A DNA stretch of 64,000 bases from Actinomadura barringtoniae (GCF_017573505.1 NZ_JAGEOJ010000002.1:636756-700755), one strand, 5' to 3'; shown: positions 1 to 8,291, numbered from the stretch's first letter. Notes: generated by a model not told the origin, from the sequence alone. Numbers and translations are program-made.

Positions 1-1309
1 TCACGGTCCGGGTGCCGCGCCCGCCACGGTGCCGGCCCTCGCCGCCCGAGCCGGGGATCAGCGAGACCTCCTCGACCCGGACCGGCAGCCGCGCCTCGAT
101 CGGCTCGACCTGCGGGATGATGTTGCGCCCGCCGCCGAACAGCGCGCCGGTCGCGTCCGCGCCGTCGTGGTCCTCGCGGGCGCCCGTACCGCCGAGGTCG
201 AACGACATGTGCAGCCACGGCCGCCGCACCCCGCTGATGCTGAACGCCTGCAAGATGCCCGAGGCCGCCACCCCGCTGAACGCCGCGAAGATGGCCTCCT
301 CGGCCGCCGCGACCGTGCCGAAACGGCCTCCGCCCGGGTAGGGCGGCGTGCAGTGCACGAGCGTTCCCCTGGGCATCCGGACGTCCACCGGCGCGAAGCA
401 GCCCTCGTTCATCGGCAGGCTCGGGTCGACGAAGCAGCGCATCGCGTACATCACGCCGCCGTGCGTCTGCGAGAAGCCCGAGTTGATCGGCAGCGGGACC
501 TGCTCGTCGGTGCCCTCGAAGTCGACCAGCACGCCGCCCTCGCCGTCGGCGGTGACCGCGACGCGGACGGTGTTCCCGTCGTCCAGCGTGTACACGCCGC
601 GGTGCGTGCCGGGCGGCAGCGCGGCCAGGCCCTCGCGCATGCGGCGCTCGGTGTGGCCGAGGTAGTCCTCGATGCCCCGCGCGAGCCCGGCCGGGGTGTG
701 CGACTCGACGATCTCGCTCAGCCGCCGCGCCGCGACGTTCACCCCGGCGACCAGCGCGCGGACGTCGCCGACGAGCTTGTCGGGCGTACGGCTGTTGGCC
801 GCCAGCACGCGCACAATGTCGTCGGCCAGTCCGTCGGCCGTCGCGATCCGGATCGGCGGGAGCTGGAGCCCTTCGAGGAAGATGTCGGTCGCGTCGGAGG
901 CCATCCCACCCGCCGACAGCCCGGACAGGTCCGCCACGTGGATCAGCGTCCCTGTGAAATAGGCGGGCGCTCCCTCCACGAACACGGGCCGGAAGACCAG
1001 CAGGTCGTTGGCGTGGATCCCGCCCTGGTAGACGTCGTTCAGCACGAAGACGTCGCCGTCGCGCATCGTCTCGGCGGGATAGGCCTTCAGGACGTACGGC
1101 AGCGCGCTGCGCAGGCTGGCGCACTGGATCAGCGCGGTGGACAGCGAGTGCGCGATCAGCCGCCCCCGCACGTCGAGGATGGCCGCCGCCGCGTCCGCGC
1201 CCTCCACGATGAACGTGGAGTAGGCCGACCGCACGACCACGATGCTGGCCTCCTCCGCCGCCACGCACAGCGCGTTGCGCAGGATCTCGGCCGTCAGGTC
1301 ATCGCTCAT
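1..1309 (-). CDS. Hydantoinase B / oxoprolinase-family subunit (3' end outside window)
   Basis: This gene encodes the HyuB-type subunit of an N-methylhydantoinase / 5-oxoprolinase / acetone-carboxylase-like enzyme. It partners the HyuA-type ATPase subunit encoded just upstream. About 436 codons are visible; the family is usually 520 to 600 residues, so the C-terminus lies beyond position 1. Family signs are the N-terminal SDDLTAEILRNAL segment, HSLSTALIQCASLR, DVYQGGIHANDL, INSGFSQTHGG and PPYPGGGRFGT. The ATG at 1309 is the only plausible start after the 55-bp gap from hyuA. The substrate cannot be read from the sequence; co-transcription with two acyl-CoA dehydrogenases suggests degradation of a ring or amide compound to acyl-CoA, not glutathione-cycle oxoprolinase activity. 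Confidence 0.9.
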   Translation of the reverse strand, partial: MSDDLTAEILRNALCVAAEEASIVVVRSAYSTFIVEGADAAAAILDVRGRLIAHSLSTALIQCASLRSALPYVLKAYPAETMRDGDVFVLNDVYQGGIHANDLLVFRPVFVEGAPAYFTGTLIHVADLSGLSAGGMASDATDIFLEGLQLPPIRIATADGLADDIVRVLAANSRTPDKLVGDVRALVAGVNVAARRLSEIVESHTPAGLARGIEDYLGHTERRMREGLAALPPGTHRGVYTLDDGNTVRVAVTADGEGGVLVDFEGTDEQVPLPINSGFSQTHGGVMYAMRCFVDPSLPMNEGCFAPVDVRMPRGTLVHCTPPYPGGGRFGTVAAAEEAIFAAFSGVAASGILQAFSISGVRRPWLHMSFDLGGTGAREDHDGADATGALFGGGRNIIPQVEPIEARLPVRVEEVSLIPGSGGEGRHRGGRGTRTV

Positions 1310-1320
1310 GCCGTGTCGCT

Positions 1321-1342
1321 TGTGGGGGGACGACCCCCCACA
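1321..1342. repeat. Perfect hairpin between hyuA and hyuB
   Basis: TGTGGGGGG (1321-1329) and CCCCCCACA (1334-1342) form a perfect 9-bp stem with a 4-nt loop. It sits in the 55-bp gap between the hyuA stop and the hyuB start. A C-rich tract and a GCTCGCTCCGCTC string follow, an arrangement seen again near 19495-19583. It may reduce read-through into hyuB, but there is no T-tract on the transcribed side, so termination is uncertain. Confidence 0.6.
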
Positions 1343-1364
1343 CCCCCCGGGACGCTCGCTCCGC

Positions 1365-3440
1365 TCACTCATTTTTCTCCAGGAGGATCGCGCCGCGCTC
1401 GTCGACGGTGCCGTGCCAGCCGGGCGGGATCAGCAGCGAGCACTGCGGCTCGGTGACGACGAGCGGCCCGGCCAGCTCATCGCCGGGCCCGCACCCGTCC
1501 CGCTCCAGGACGCCCACCTCGCGGAACTCCCCGTCCAGCCAGATCGGCCGCACACCCGCCGGGCCCCGTTCCGCCCGGTCGCCGCGAGGCAGCTGGTCCG
1601 CTCCTGACGGGAGAACGACCCGGACCCGCGCGGTCGTCAGCTCGACGGGATCGCGCAGGTCGATGCCGTACGACTCGTGGTAGCGCTTGTAGAACTCGTC
1701 GGCGGCGCGCTGGATGATCTCGGGCGTGATCTGGCCCGCGGGCAGCTCGATGGTGAACGCGTGCGCCTGCCCGACGAACCGCGCCCCGACCGACCGCAGC
1801 GCTTCGCCCGCGCCGCCGAGGTCGGCCCGCGCGGCGCGTTCCAGCTCGGCGAAGATGTCGGCCAGCTCGCCCAGCGACTCGCGGCTGGCCGAGCAGGACG
1901 TGAGTGTTGAGACGGGCGCGAGGAAGGTCCGGGCCCGTTCGATCGCCAGGTCGGCGTGCAGCAGCCCGACCGCCGAGCCGACGCCGGCCTGAGGCGGTAC
2001 GAGCACACGCGCGATCCCGAACTGTTCAGCCAGCCGGACCACGTGCGTCGGGGCGGCTCCGCCGAGGGCGACCAGCGTGAAGCCGCGCGGGTCGATGCCG
2101 CGCCGCACCGTCACCACGTGCACGGCCGCGCCCATCTGCGCGTTCGCGATGTCGTGGACGGCCGCCGCCGCCTCGATCACTCCCACGCCCAGCGGGTCGG
2201 CGACGTGCTCGCGGATCGCTTCGCGCGCCAGCTCGGCCGACAGCGTGAACTCGCCGAAGCCGCCGGGATCGAGGTAGCCGAGGACGAGGTTGGCGTCGGT
2301 GACGGTCGGGTGCGTTCCGCCGCGTCCGTAGCAGGCCGGGCCGGGGTCGGCGCCCGCCGAACGGGGCCCGACGCGCAACGTTCCGCCGTCCACCCATGCG
2401 ATCGAACCACCACCCGAACCCACCTCGGCGAGGTCGATCGCGGGCACCTTGATGGGCACGCCGGTGCCCGGCCGCCGCCCGCCGAAGCTGCCCTTGCCGC
2501 CGACCTGGAACTCGTGCGTGATCCCCGGCCTGCCGCCGCGCACCAGCCCGGCCTTGGCGGTCGTCCCGCCCATGTCGAACGAGATGAGATCGGCCAGCCC
2601 GCGTTCCGCGCCCTGCCGGGCCGCCGCGATCACACCGGCCGCGGGCCCGGACTCGATCGTGTAGACGGCCCGGGACGCGGCGAGAGCGGCGGGCAGCACG
2701 CCGCCCGCCGACTCCATGACGTGCACGGGTGCGTCGATCCCGAGGTCGCGGAGCCGTTCGCCGAGCCGGCTCAGGTAGGACGCCATGACCGGGCCGACGT
2801 AGGCCGACATCAGCGTGGTCGTGGCGCGCTCGTACTCCCCCAGTTCGGGCCAGACCGCCGAGGACACCACGACCGGCGTGCCCTCCGGCAGCCGCGCCGC
2901 GACGATCTCCGCGAGGCGGTTCTCGTGCACCGGGTTCATGTAGGAGTGCAGCAGGCAGATCGCGACGGCCGAGACCCCGAGCGCGGCGATCTCGCCGGCG
3001 ATCCGTTCGGCCGCCTCCTCGTCCAGCGCGCGCAGCACCTCGCCGCCCGCGCCGATGCGCTCGGGCGCCGCGAAGGTGTGCGTCAGCGGAACGGGCGGGT
3101 CGGGCTGAACGTAGGCGAGGTCGTACCGTTCCTCCTCCACCCGCGCCTGCCGCCCGAGTTCGAGCATCGACCCGAATCCCTCGGTCGTGACGAACGCGAC
3201 CGGGACGCCGGTCCGCTCCAGGATCACGTTGGTGGCGAGCGTGGTGGCGTGCACGAACCGGTCCACCTCGCCCGGCGGAACCCCCGCGCCCGCCAGCACC
3301 TGCTCGACGCCGCGCAGCAGCCCCTCGGTCGGGTCGCCGGGCGTGGTCAGGGTCTTGGCGACCTCGACCCGTCCGTCCGGCCCGGTGAGGACGACGTCGG
3401 TGAACGTGCCGCCGACGTCGCTGGCGAGGGTGTGACCCAT
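1365..3440 (-). CDS. Hydantoinase A / oxoprolinase-family ATPase subunit
   Basis: This encodes a 691-residue HyuA-type subunit, which in this family binds ATP and activates the substrate for the HyuB partner (N-methylhydantoinase, 5-oxoprolinase, acetone or acetophenone carboxylase, caprolactamase). The N-terminus carries the actin-fold phosphate motif DVGGTFTDVV at residues 8-17. A second phosphate loop, SFDMGGTTAKAG, lies in the middle, followed by EVGSGGGSIAWVD and VALGGAAPTHV. Length is typical. The ATG at 3440 opens directly on the conserved fold; longer frames reading upstream would overlap the acyl-CoA dehydrogenase gene. Only 11 bp separate it from that gene, so the four genes 5505 to 1 read as one operon. 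Substrate is unknown. Confidence 0.92.
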   Translation of the reverse strand: MGHTLASDVGGTFTDVVLTGPDGRVEVAKTLTTPGDPTEGLLRGVEQVLAGAGVPPGEVDRFVHATTLATNVILERTGVPVAFVTTEGFGSMLELGRQARVEEERYDLAYVQPDPPVPLTHTFAAPERIGAGGEVLRALDEEAAERIAGEIAALGVSAVAICLLHSYMNPVHENRLAEIVAARLPEGTPVVVSSAVWPELGEYERATTTLMSAYVGPVMASYLSRLGERLRDLGIDAPVHVMESAGGVLPAALAASRAVYTIESGPAAGVIAAARQGAERGLADLISFDMGGTTAKAGLVRGGRPGITHEFQVGGKGSFGGRRPGTGVPIKVPAIDLAEVGSGGGSIAWVDGGTLRVGPRSAGADPGPACYGRGGTHPTVTDANLVLGYLDPGGFGEFTLSAELAREAIREHVADPLGVGVIEAAAAVHDIANAQMGAAVHVVTVRRGIDPRGFTLVALGGAAPTHVVRLAEQFGIARVLVPPQAGVGSAVGLLHADLAIERARTFLAPVSTLTSCSASRESLGELADIFAELERAARADLGGAGEALRSVGARFVGQAHAFTIELPAGQITPEIIQRAADEFYKRYHESYGIDLRDPVELTTARVRVVLPSGADQLPRGDRAERGPAGVRPIWLDGEFREVGVLERDGCGPGDELAGPLVVTEPQCSLLIPPGWHGTVDERGAILLEKNE

Positions 3441-3451
3441 CGTTCCCCTCT

Positions 3452-4387
3452 CTAGAGCAGCGCGTCCCGGAGCCGGGCCCGGTGGAAGCCGTCGTCTCCC
3501 CAGGCCGGGCGCAGCCCCCAGACCCGGTTGAGCCACAGCTGCAGGTCGAGCTCGTCGGTGTAGCCGATCGCACCGTGCACCTGGAGTGCTGTGCGTGCGG
3601 CTCGGTGCGCGGCTCCGCTCGCCGCGTTCTTGGCCGCCGACACGTCCCGCGAGGCGGCCGGATCGCCGTGCGCCAGCGAATAGGCCGCCCGGTAGACCAG
3701 CGGCGCGGCGAACTCCAGCGCGATCGCCACGTCGGCGAGCTGGTGCTTGAGCGCCTGGAACGAGCCGATGACCTTGCCGAACTGGCGCCGCTGGCCCGCG
3801 TAGCCCACCGCCTCCTCGCGCAGCCGCCGGCCGAGCCCGACCAGCTGGGCCGCGGTCGCGAGCGCCGCCTGGTCGAACGCCGCCGGGTCGTCCGGCGCCG
3901 CCTCCAGCTCGGCGGTGAACAGCCGCCGCGCGGCGTCGGCCGAACCGTGCGGGGTCAGCGCGACACCGTCCGCAGGAGCCAGCGCCGAGCCCGCGACCAG
4001 CAGCGCGGCCAGGTCGGCGTCGGGAAGGTAGGGGTCGGCCGCCGGACGCGCGGACACGATCAGCGAGCCGGTCGCGATCTCCGGCAGCTGCCCGACCGCG
4101 ACCACCAGCGGCGCCGCGACGGCGGTCTCCACGATCGGGCCGGGCGCCGCGAACCAGCCGGTCTGCTCGTACGCCAGCACGGTGTCCAGCGGCGTCAGGC
4201 CGAGACCGCCGTGCTCCTCGGCGATGTGCGCGCCGAACAGCCCGACCTCGGCCAGGGCGCGCCAGGCGGGCCCCGGCCGGTCGTCGCGCGTCGCGGCCCG
4301 TACGGCCTCGGGCGTGCAGGCCTTCTCCAGGACCTCGCGGACGGTGTCGGCGAGCAGCCGCTGGTCTTCGGTGAATGAGAACTTCAT
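3452..4387 (-). CDS. Acyl-CoA dehydrogenase family protein, short subunit
   Basis: This 311-residue protein belongs to the acyl-CoA dehydrogenase superfamily but is about 60 residues shorter than the usual 370 to 400. It begins FTEDQRLLADTVREVL and has the C-terminal domain landmarks YAGQRRQFGKVIGSFQALKH and LQVHGAIGYTDELDLQLW. The middle FAD/acyl-binding beta domain is degenerate, with no clear AxTEPxxGSD motif. In actinobacteria such short partners pair with a full-length dehydrogenase to form alpha2beta2 enzymes (FadE28/FadE29 type in mycobacterial sterol-side-chain degradation). The ATG overlaps the stop of the full-length partner by 4 bp, which supports coupled translation and complex formation. 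Pairing is inferred. Confidence 0.88.
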   Translation of the reverse strand: MKFSFTEDQRLLADTVREVLEKACTPEAVRAATRDDRPGPAWRALAEVGLFGAHIAEEHGGLGLTPLDTVLAYEQTGWFAAPGPIVETAVAAPLVVAVGQLPEIATGSLIVSARPAADPYLPDADLAALLVAGSALAPADGVALTPHGSADAARRLFTAELEAAPDDPAAFDQAALATAAQLVGLGRRLREEAVGYAGQRRQFGKVIGSFQALKHQLADVAIALEFAAPLVYRAAYSLAHGDPAASRDVSAAKNAASGAAHRAARTALQVHGAIGYTDELDLQLWLNRVWGLRPAWGDDGFHRARLRDALL

Positions 4388-5505
4388 CGAGGCAGCCCCA
4401 GAACACGCTCGGCGATGATGTTGCGCTGGATCTCGTTCGTTCCGGCGTAGATGGGGCCGGCCAGCGCGAACAGGAACCCGTCCAGCCAGCGTCCGGCCAC
4501 CGGGCCGCGCGGGCCCAGCAGTTCCAGGGCCAGCTCGTGCATCCGCAGGTCCAGTTCGGACCAGAAGACCTTCATCAGGCTCGAGTCTGCGCCGAGCTCG
4601 ATGCCGTCCTCAAGCCGTGCGGCGGCCTGGAAGGTGTAGAGCCGGTAGGCCTCGGCGTCCGACCACGCCTGGACGGCCGCGTCGCGCAGGGTCTGGTCGC
4701 CGCTCTGCCTGGCGAGCTCCAGCAGCCGCCCGGCGGTGGCGACGAAGCGGCCCGGGCTGCGCAGCGTCAGGCCGCGTTCGGAGCTGGTGGTGGCCATGGC
4801 GACCTTCCAGCCCTGCCCGAGCTCGCCGAGGACACCGTCGCCGGGCACGTAGACGTCGTCGAAGAAGATCTCCGCGAAGCCCGCCTCGCCGTCGAGCTGG
4901 GCGATCGGCCGTACGGTCACGCCCTCGCTGTCCAGCGGCAGCATGAAGTAGGTGAGGCCCCGGTGGCGCTCGGACTCGGGATCGGTCCGGAAGAGCCCGA
5001 AGCACCAGTCGGCGTAGACGGCCCGCGAGCTCCAGGTCTTCTGCCCGTTCAGCCGCCAGCCGTCGCCGTCGGGCCGCGCGGTCGCGCGCAGCGAGGCCAG
5101 GTCGCTCCCGGACTCCGGCTCGGACCAGGCCTGCGCCCACACGTCGTCGGCCCGCGCCATCCGCGCCAGGTGCCGGGCCTTCTGCTCGCCCGTCCCGTAC
5201 GCCATCAGGGTCGGCGCGAGCAGGAAGATCCCGTTCTGGCTGACCCGGCCCGGCGCGCCCGAGGCCCAGTACTCCTCCTCGAAGATCAGCCAGTCGATCA
5301 GCCCGGCCTGCCGGCCGCCGTAGGACTCGGGCCACGAGACGACCGAGAGCCGCGCCTCGGCGAGCCTGCGCTCCCACTGGCGGTGGAGCTCGAACCCCTC
5401 CTCGGTGTCCATCGACGGCAGCGGCTCGGCCGGCACGTTGTCCGCCAGCCACGCACGGACCTCGGCGCGGAACGCGTCCTGCTCCGGGGTGAAGGTGAGA
5501 TCCAC
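4384..5505 (-). CDS. Acyl-CoA dehydrogenase, full-length subunit
   Basis: This 373-residue flavoprotein is expected to introduce an alpha,beta double bond in an acyl-CoA thioester. It shows WSEPESGSDLASL (the AxTEPxxGSD region), NGQKTWSSRA, and a C-terminal YAGTNEIQRNIIAERVLG. In medium-chain acyl-CoA dehydrogenase the catalytic glutamate is in YEGT; here the residue is alanine, so the base must come from another position or from the partner subunit, as in heterotetrameric actinobacterial enzymes. It is the first gene of the operon with the short dehydrogenase and hyuAB, and is divergent from the SDR gene across a 43-bp gap that contains a TetR-type palindrome. Confidence 0.92.
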   Translation of the reverse strand: MDLTFTPEQDAFRAEVRAWLADNVPAEPLPSMDTEEGFELHRQWERRLAEARLSVVSWPESYGGRQAGLIDWLIFEEEYWASGAPGRVSQNGIFLLAPTLMAYGTGEQKARHLARMARADDVWAQAWSEPESGSDLASLRATARPDGDGWRLNGQKTWSSRAVYADWCFGLFRTDPESERHRGLTYFMLPLDSEGVTVRPIAQLDGEAGFAEIFFDDVYVPGDGVLGELGQGWKVAMATTSSERGLTLRSPGRFVATAGRLLELARQSGDQTLRDAAVQAWSDAEAYRLYTFQAAARLEDGIELGADSSLMKVFWSELDLRMHELALELLGPRGPVAGRWLDGFLFALAGPIYAGTNEIQRNIIAERVLGLPR

Positions 5506-5528
5506 ACGACCTCCGACATCGGCAACCT

Positions 5529-5542
5529 AACTAGCGCTTGGT
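5529..5542. promoter_or_regulatory. KstR2-like palindrome in the ACAD/SDR divergent promoter
   Basis: AACTAGCGCTTGGT (reverse complement ACCAAGCGCTAGTT) matches the mycobacterial KstR2 consensus AnCAAGnnCTTGnT at all but one fixed position. It lies in the 43-bp gap between the start of the acyl-CoA dehydrogenase (5505) and the SDR start (5549), where a TetR-family repressor could control both directions. No KstR2-like gene is present in the window, so the regulator is unknown. Confidence 0.5.
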
Positions 5543-5548
5543 ACGCTA

Positions 5549-6343
5549 ATGGCCATGCTTCTGAAGGGCAAGGTCGCGGTCATCACAGGTGCGGGCCCCG
5601 GTCTCGGCCGGACGCTCTCGGTCCTCATGGCCCGGGAGGGCGCGAGCCTCGTCGTCGCCGCCCGCAGCAGGGACACCCTGGAGAAGATCGCCACTGAGGT
5701 GAGCGCCGAGGTGGACGGCGAGGTCCTGCCGGTCCCGACCGACGTCACCGACGCCGCCCAGGTCAAGGCCCTCGCCGACGCCACCATCGAGCGCTTCGGC
5801 AAGGTCGACGTCCTGGTGACCGCCGCGTTCCCCGGCACGCACCGCAAGAACGTGCTGGACATGGACGACGCCTACCTCGCGCGATGGCGGCAGGCGGTCG
5901 ACATCGCCGCCTACGGCACGCTCCTGGCCTGCCGCCACATCGCCCCGCACATGCTGGAACGAGGCGGGTCCATCGTGAACCTCACCTCGATGTCCAGCCG
6001 CATGGGGTACGGCGGCCGTTCCGACTACGCCGCCGGAAAGGCCGCCGTCCACCTGCTCTCGCACGCCCTGGCCGACGAACTCGGGCCGCAGGGCGTCCGC
6101 GTCAACTGCGTCGCCCCGGGCTGGATCGCCAGCGACGTCCTCGAGGACTGGATGCGCACCCGGGCCGCCGCCGAGGGCACCACCTACGAGGACATCCTGG
6201 CCCGCGACACCGGCGCCATGGCCCTGCGCCGCATCGCCACCGAGGAGGACGTGGCCCGGGCCGTGATCTTCCTCGCCTCCGACCAGGCCAAGGCCACGAC
6301 CGGCGCCACCATCGATGTGAACGCCGGCCAGCACTTCACCTGA
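5549..6343 (+). CDS. SDR family NAD(P)-dependent oxidoreductase
   Basis: This 264-residue classical short-chain dehydrogenase should oxidise or reduce a hydroxy/keto group, plausibly on a CoA-bound catabolic intermediate given its divergent partner operon. The cofactor loop is TGAGPGLG near the N-terminus. The catalytic tetrad region shows LTSMSSRMG followed by the YAAGK Tyr/Lys motif. The C-terminus has RVNCVAPGWIASDV and ends DVNAGQHFT. Length is normal. The start is ATG at 5549, with a second in-frame ATG two codons later that cannot be excluded. No Shine-Dalgarno sequence is visible, so the message may be leaderless or nearly so. Confidence 0.9.
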   Translation: MAMLLKGKVAVITGAGPGLGRTLSVLMAREGASLVVAARSRDTLEKIATEVSAEVDGEVLPVPTDVTDAAQVKALADATIERFGKVDVLVTAAFPGTHRKNVLDMDDAYLARWRQAVDIAAYGTLLACRHIAPHMLERGGSIVNLTSMSSRMGYGGRSDYAAGKAAVHLLSHALADELGPQGVRVNCVAPGWIASDVLEDWMRTRAAAEGTTYEDILARDTGAMALRRIATEEDVARAVIFLASDQAKATTGATIDVNAGQHFT

Positions 6344-6357
6344 GCGGCCGGGGCCGT

Positions 6358-6891
6358 CTACGCCAGGCGGTCCTTGCGGAAGGTGGCGATGGGTTCGTCG
6401 AGTTCCACCTTGGCGAACCAGTCGGGCCAGTCGTCGGGGCCGTAGCCGATGCCCAGGTCGGTGTGGTGCAGCACCACCTCGGAGGCGCGCTTGAGGAGGA
6501 CCCCCTCGGCGGGGAATTCCGCGCTGTCGAGGATCTTCACCTTGACGTCCCAGGTCTCCTCGGGCATGACCTCGACCGCGGCGGCGAACGCGGCGGCCGA
6601 CCCCGACAGGTCGGCCAGCAGCCCGATCACGCTGCGGTCCGCGCCCTCGGCGATGCCGGCCTCGCGGGCCTCGGCGCTCTCGTAGGCGGGGGTCTCGATG
6701 CCGGTCCTGGCCCAGTTGAGCAGGTTGCGCAAGGCGTCCGCGTTGCGGGCGACGTGGGTGATGACATGGCCGCGCGTCCACCCCGGGAGCTGGGAGTCTT
6801 CCCGTACGTCGGCGTCGGAGAGGTTGCCCACCGCCGCGACCAGACGTTCGGTGACCTCATCGACGCGCTGCACGAGCTCGCTTCGTTCCAT
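6358..6891 (-). CDS. Maleylpyruvate isomerase family mycothiol-dependent enzyme
   Basis: This 177-residue DinB/MDMPI-fold protein resembles the mycothiol-dependent maleylpyruvate isomerase. It has the N-terminal helix-bundle signature LPGWTRGHVITHVARNADAL with the metal-binding histidine, and a second conserved stretch, EVVLHHTDLGIGY. The family uses mycothiol as cofactor or substrate in isomerisation and detoxification; the true substrate here is not evident. It is convergent with the SDR gene (14-bp gap). No gentisate-pathway genes are nearby, so a maleylpyruvate-specific role is not supported by context. Confidence 0.8.
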   Translation of the reverse strand: MERSELVQRVDEVTERLVAAVGNLSDADVREDSQLPGWTRGHVITHVARNADALRNLLNWARTGIETPAYESAEAREAGIAEGADRSVIGLLADLSGSAAAFAAAVEVMPEETWDVKVKILDSAEFPAEGVLLKRASEVVLHHTDLGIGYGPDDWPDWFAKVELDEPIATFRKDRLA

Positions 6892-6929
6892 CCCCCCATC
6901 TCACCAGAGGTGGCGATAAGCCACATCCG

Positions 6930-7832
6930 CTACAACGCCCAGGCCCGGAGTTTCTCGGGGTTGCGCACCGCCCAGATGCGCCTGATCCGGGGCCCTGCGA
7001 CCTCGAACGCGAGCACGGTCACGACATCGCCGTCCTGACGGAAGACCAGGCCAGGACGCCCGTTGACCATGCGTTCCAGGACCTCCACGCCGCCCGGCGC
7101 CCGTGCGGCCAGGTCGGCGAAGTGACGTGCGATCCGTTCGCCGCCTTCGATCGGCTCCAGCGCCGCGCCGACCACGCCGCCGCCGTCCGCGGTCGCCGTG
7201 GCGCCGGGGTCGAGCAGGCCGATCAGGGCGCCGATGTCCTTGGCCTCCCAGGCCCGCTTGAAGTCCCGGACCACGCTCGCCTGCCCGGCCGCCGGGGTCT
7301 CGGGAGGCCGCGCCGCGCGCAGGCGGCCCCGCGCCGAGGACGCCAGCTGCCTGCACGCCGCCGGTGTACGGCCGACGATCTCGGCCACCTCGGCGAAGGG
7401 GTAGCCGAACACGTCGTGCAGGATGAACGCCACCCGTTCGGCCGGGGTCATCGCCTCCAGCACGATCAGGAACGCCATGTCGACCGACTCGTCGAGCGTC
7501 ACCCGTTCCGCCGGATCATCGGCGCTCCCCGGGACACCGTCGGGCAGCGGCTCGGGCAGCCACTCCCCCACGTAGCGCTCCCGCCGGGCCCGCGCCGACC
7601 CGAGCAGGTCCAGGCAGAGGCGCCCGGTGACCTTGTTCAGCCAGGCGCCCCGCGACTCGATGGCGTCCCGCCGCCGTCGCGGCAGGGCGTACCAGCGGGC
7701 GTAGGCCTCCTGAACGACGTCCTCGGCCTCGGTCAGGGAGCCCAGCAGCCGGTACGCGATATTGATCAGCTGCCGCCGCTCGCCCGGGCCCGGCTCGGCC
7801 AGATCCTCGCGCGGCAGGTACTGGATGGTCAT
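6930..7832 (-). CDS. sigJ: ECF41-type RNA polymerase sigma factor (SigJ-like)
   Basis: This 300-residue protein is an extracytoplasmic-function sigma factor of the ECF41/SigJ group. Region 2 shows TEAEDVVQEAYARWY (residues 34-48) and region 4 runs from about 128 to 172 (TPAERVAFILHDVFGYPFAEVA). The C-terminal SnoaL-like extension that controls activity in this group carries DGGG at 216-219 and NPEKL at 291-295, both hallmarks of ECF41. These factors lack an anti-sigma partner, and none is present. I chose the ATG at 7832 because translation from it begins just before the sigma fold. It is co-directional with the DoxX gene, 37 bp downstream of its stop; ECF41 genes usually neighbour small oxidoreductase or DoxX-type targets. 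Confidence 0.9.
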   Translation of the reverse strand: MTIQYLPREDLAEPGPGERRQLINIAYRLLGSLTEAEDVVQEAYARWYALPRRRRDAIESRGAWLNKVTGRLCLDLLGSARARRERYVGEWLPEPLPDGVPGSADDPAERVTLDESVDMAFLIVLEAMTPAERVAFILHDVFGYPFAEVAEIVGRTPAACRQLASSARGRLRAARPPETPAAGQASVVRDFKRAWEAKDIGALIGLLDPGATATADGGGVVGAALEPIEGGERIARHFADLAARAPGGVEVLERMVNGRPGLVFRQDGDVVTVLAFEVAGPRIRRIWAVRNPEKLRAWAL

Positions 7833-7869
7833 ACCCCTATGACGACGCCGGGCCCGCGCACGTGACACG

Positions 7870-8226
7870 TCACGACAGGCCGTGCCGAGCCAGGTTCACG
7901 ATCAGCGCCGCCACGCAGAGGGCGAGGAACGTGCCGACGGCGGTCAGCTTGAAGTCCCGCACCCTGAGGTGAGCGCCCACGGCACACACGAAGTAGAGGA
8001 CCAGCCCGATGGCGGCGGCCGTCCCGATCGGCGGGACCACGAACCCGGCGAGCAGGCCGATCGCACCGGCGGCCAGCACCACGCCCAGCGGATACATCCA
8101 CGACCGGGGCGTTCCGACGGTGTCGGCGGCGCCGACGGCCACAGGATGGCGGACGAAGTCCATCCAGGCCGCGCCCGCGACGGCGAGCGCGGCCAGGACG
8201 TTGACGACGGCGTACACAGCGAACAT
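7870..8226 (-). CDS. DoxX-family small integral membrane protein
   Basis: This 118-residue protein has four predicted membrane segments, roughly residues 2-20, 48-66, 70-90 and 96-115, typical of DoxX-like proteins. I placed the start at ATG 8226, which follows GGAGG with five intervening bases; a longer frame starting at 8256 would put extra polar residues before the first helix. The gene precedes the ECF41 sigma factor in the same direction. DoxX-like proteins are frequent members of ECF41 neighbourhoods, so it may be a target or co-product of SigJ. No catalytic function can be assigned. Confidence 0.75.
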   Translation of the reverse strand: MFAVYAVVNVLAALAVAGAAWMDFVRHPVAVGAADTVGTPRSWMYPLGVVLAAGAIGLLAGFVVPPIGTAAAIGLVLYFVCAVGAHLRVRDFKLTAVGTFLALCVAALIVNLARHGLS

Positions 8227-8291
8227 GAGCTCCTCCACGGTTAGTTCGGCTCTCATGCCCCCTGACGCCGGTCCTCCGGCAAAGGTGACCG

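Noticed and set aside
29..1456. A 475-codon plus-strand frame at the left edge
   Set aside because: It is antisense to the hydantoinase B gene, whose minus-strand reading shows family motifs throughout.
1365..4406. A 1013-codon frame that would fuse HyuA to upstream sequence
   Set aside because: The part upstream of 3440 overlaps the acyl-CoA dehydrogenase gene in another frame and reads as Arg/Ala-rich nonsense; conserved HyuA sequence starts at the ATG at 3440.
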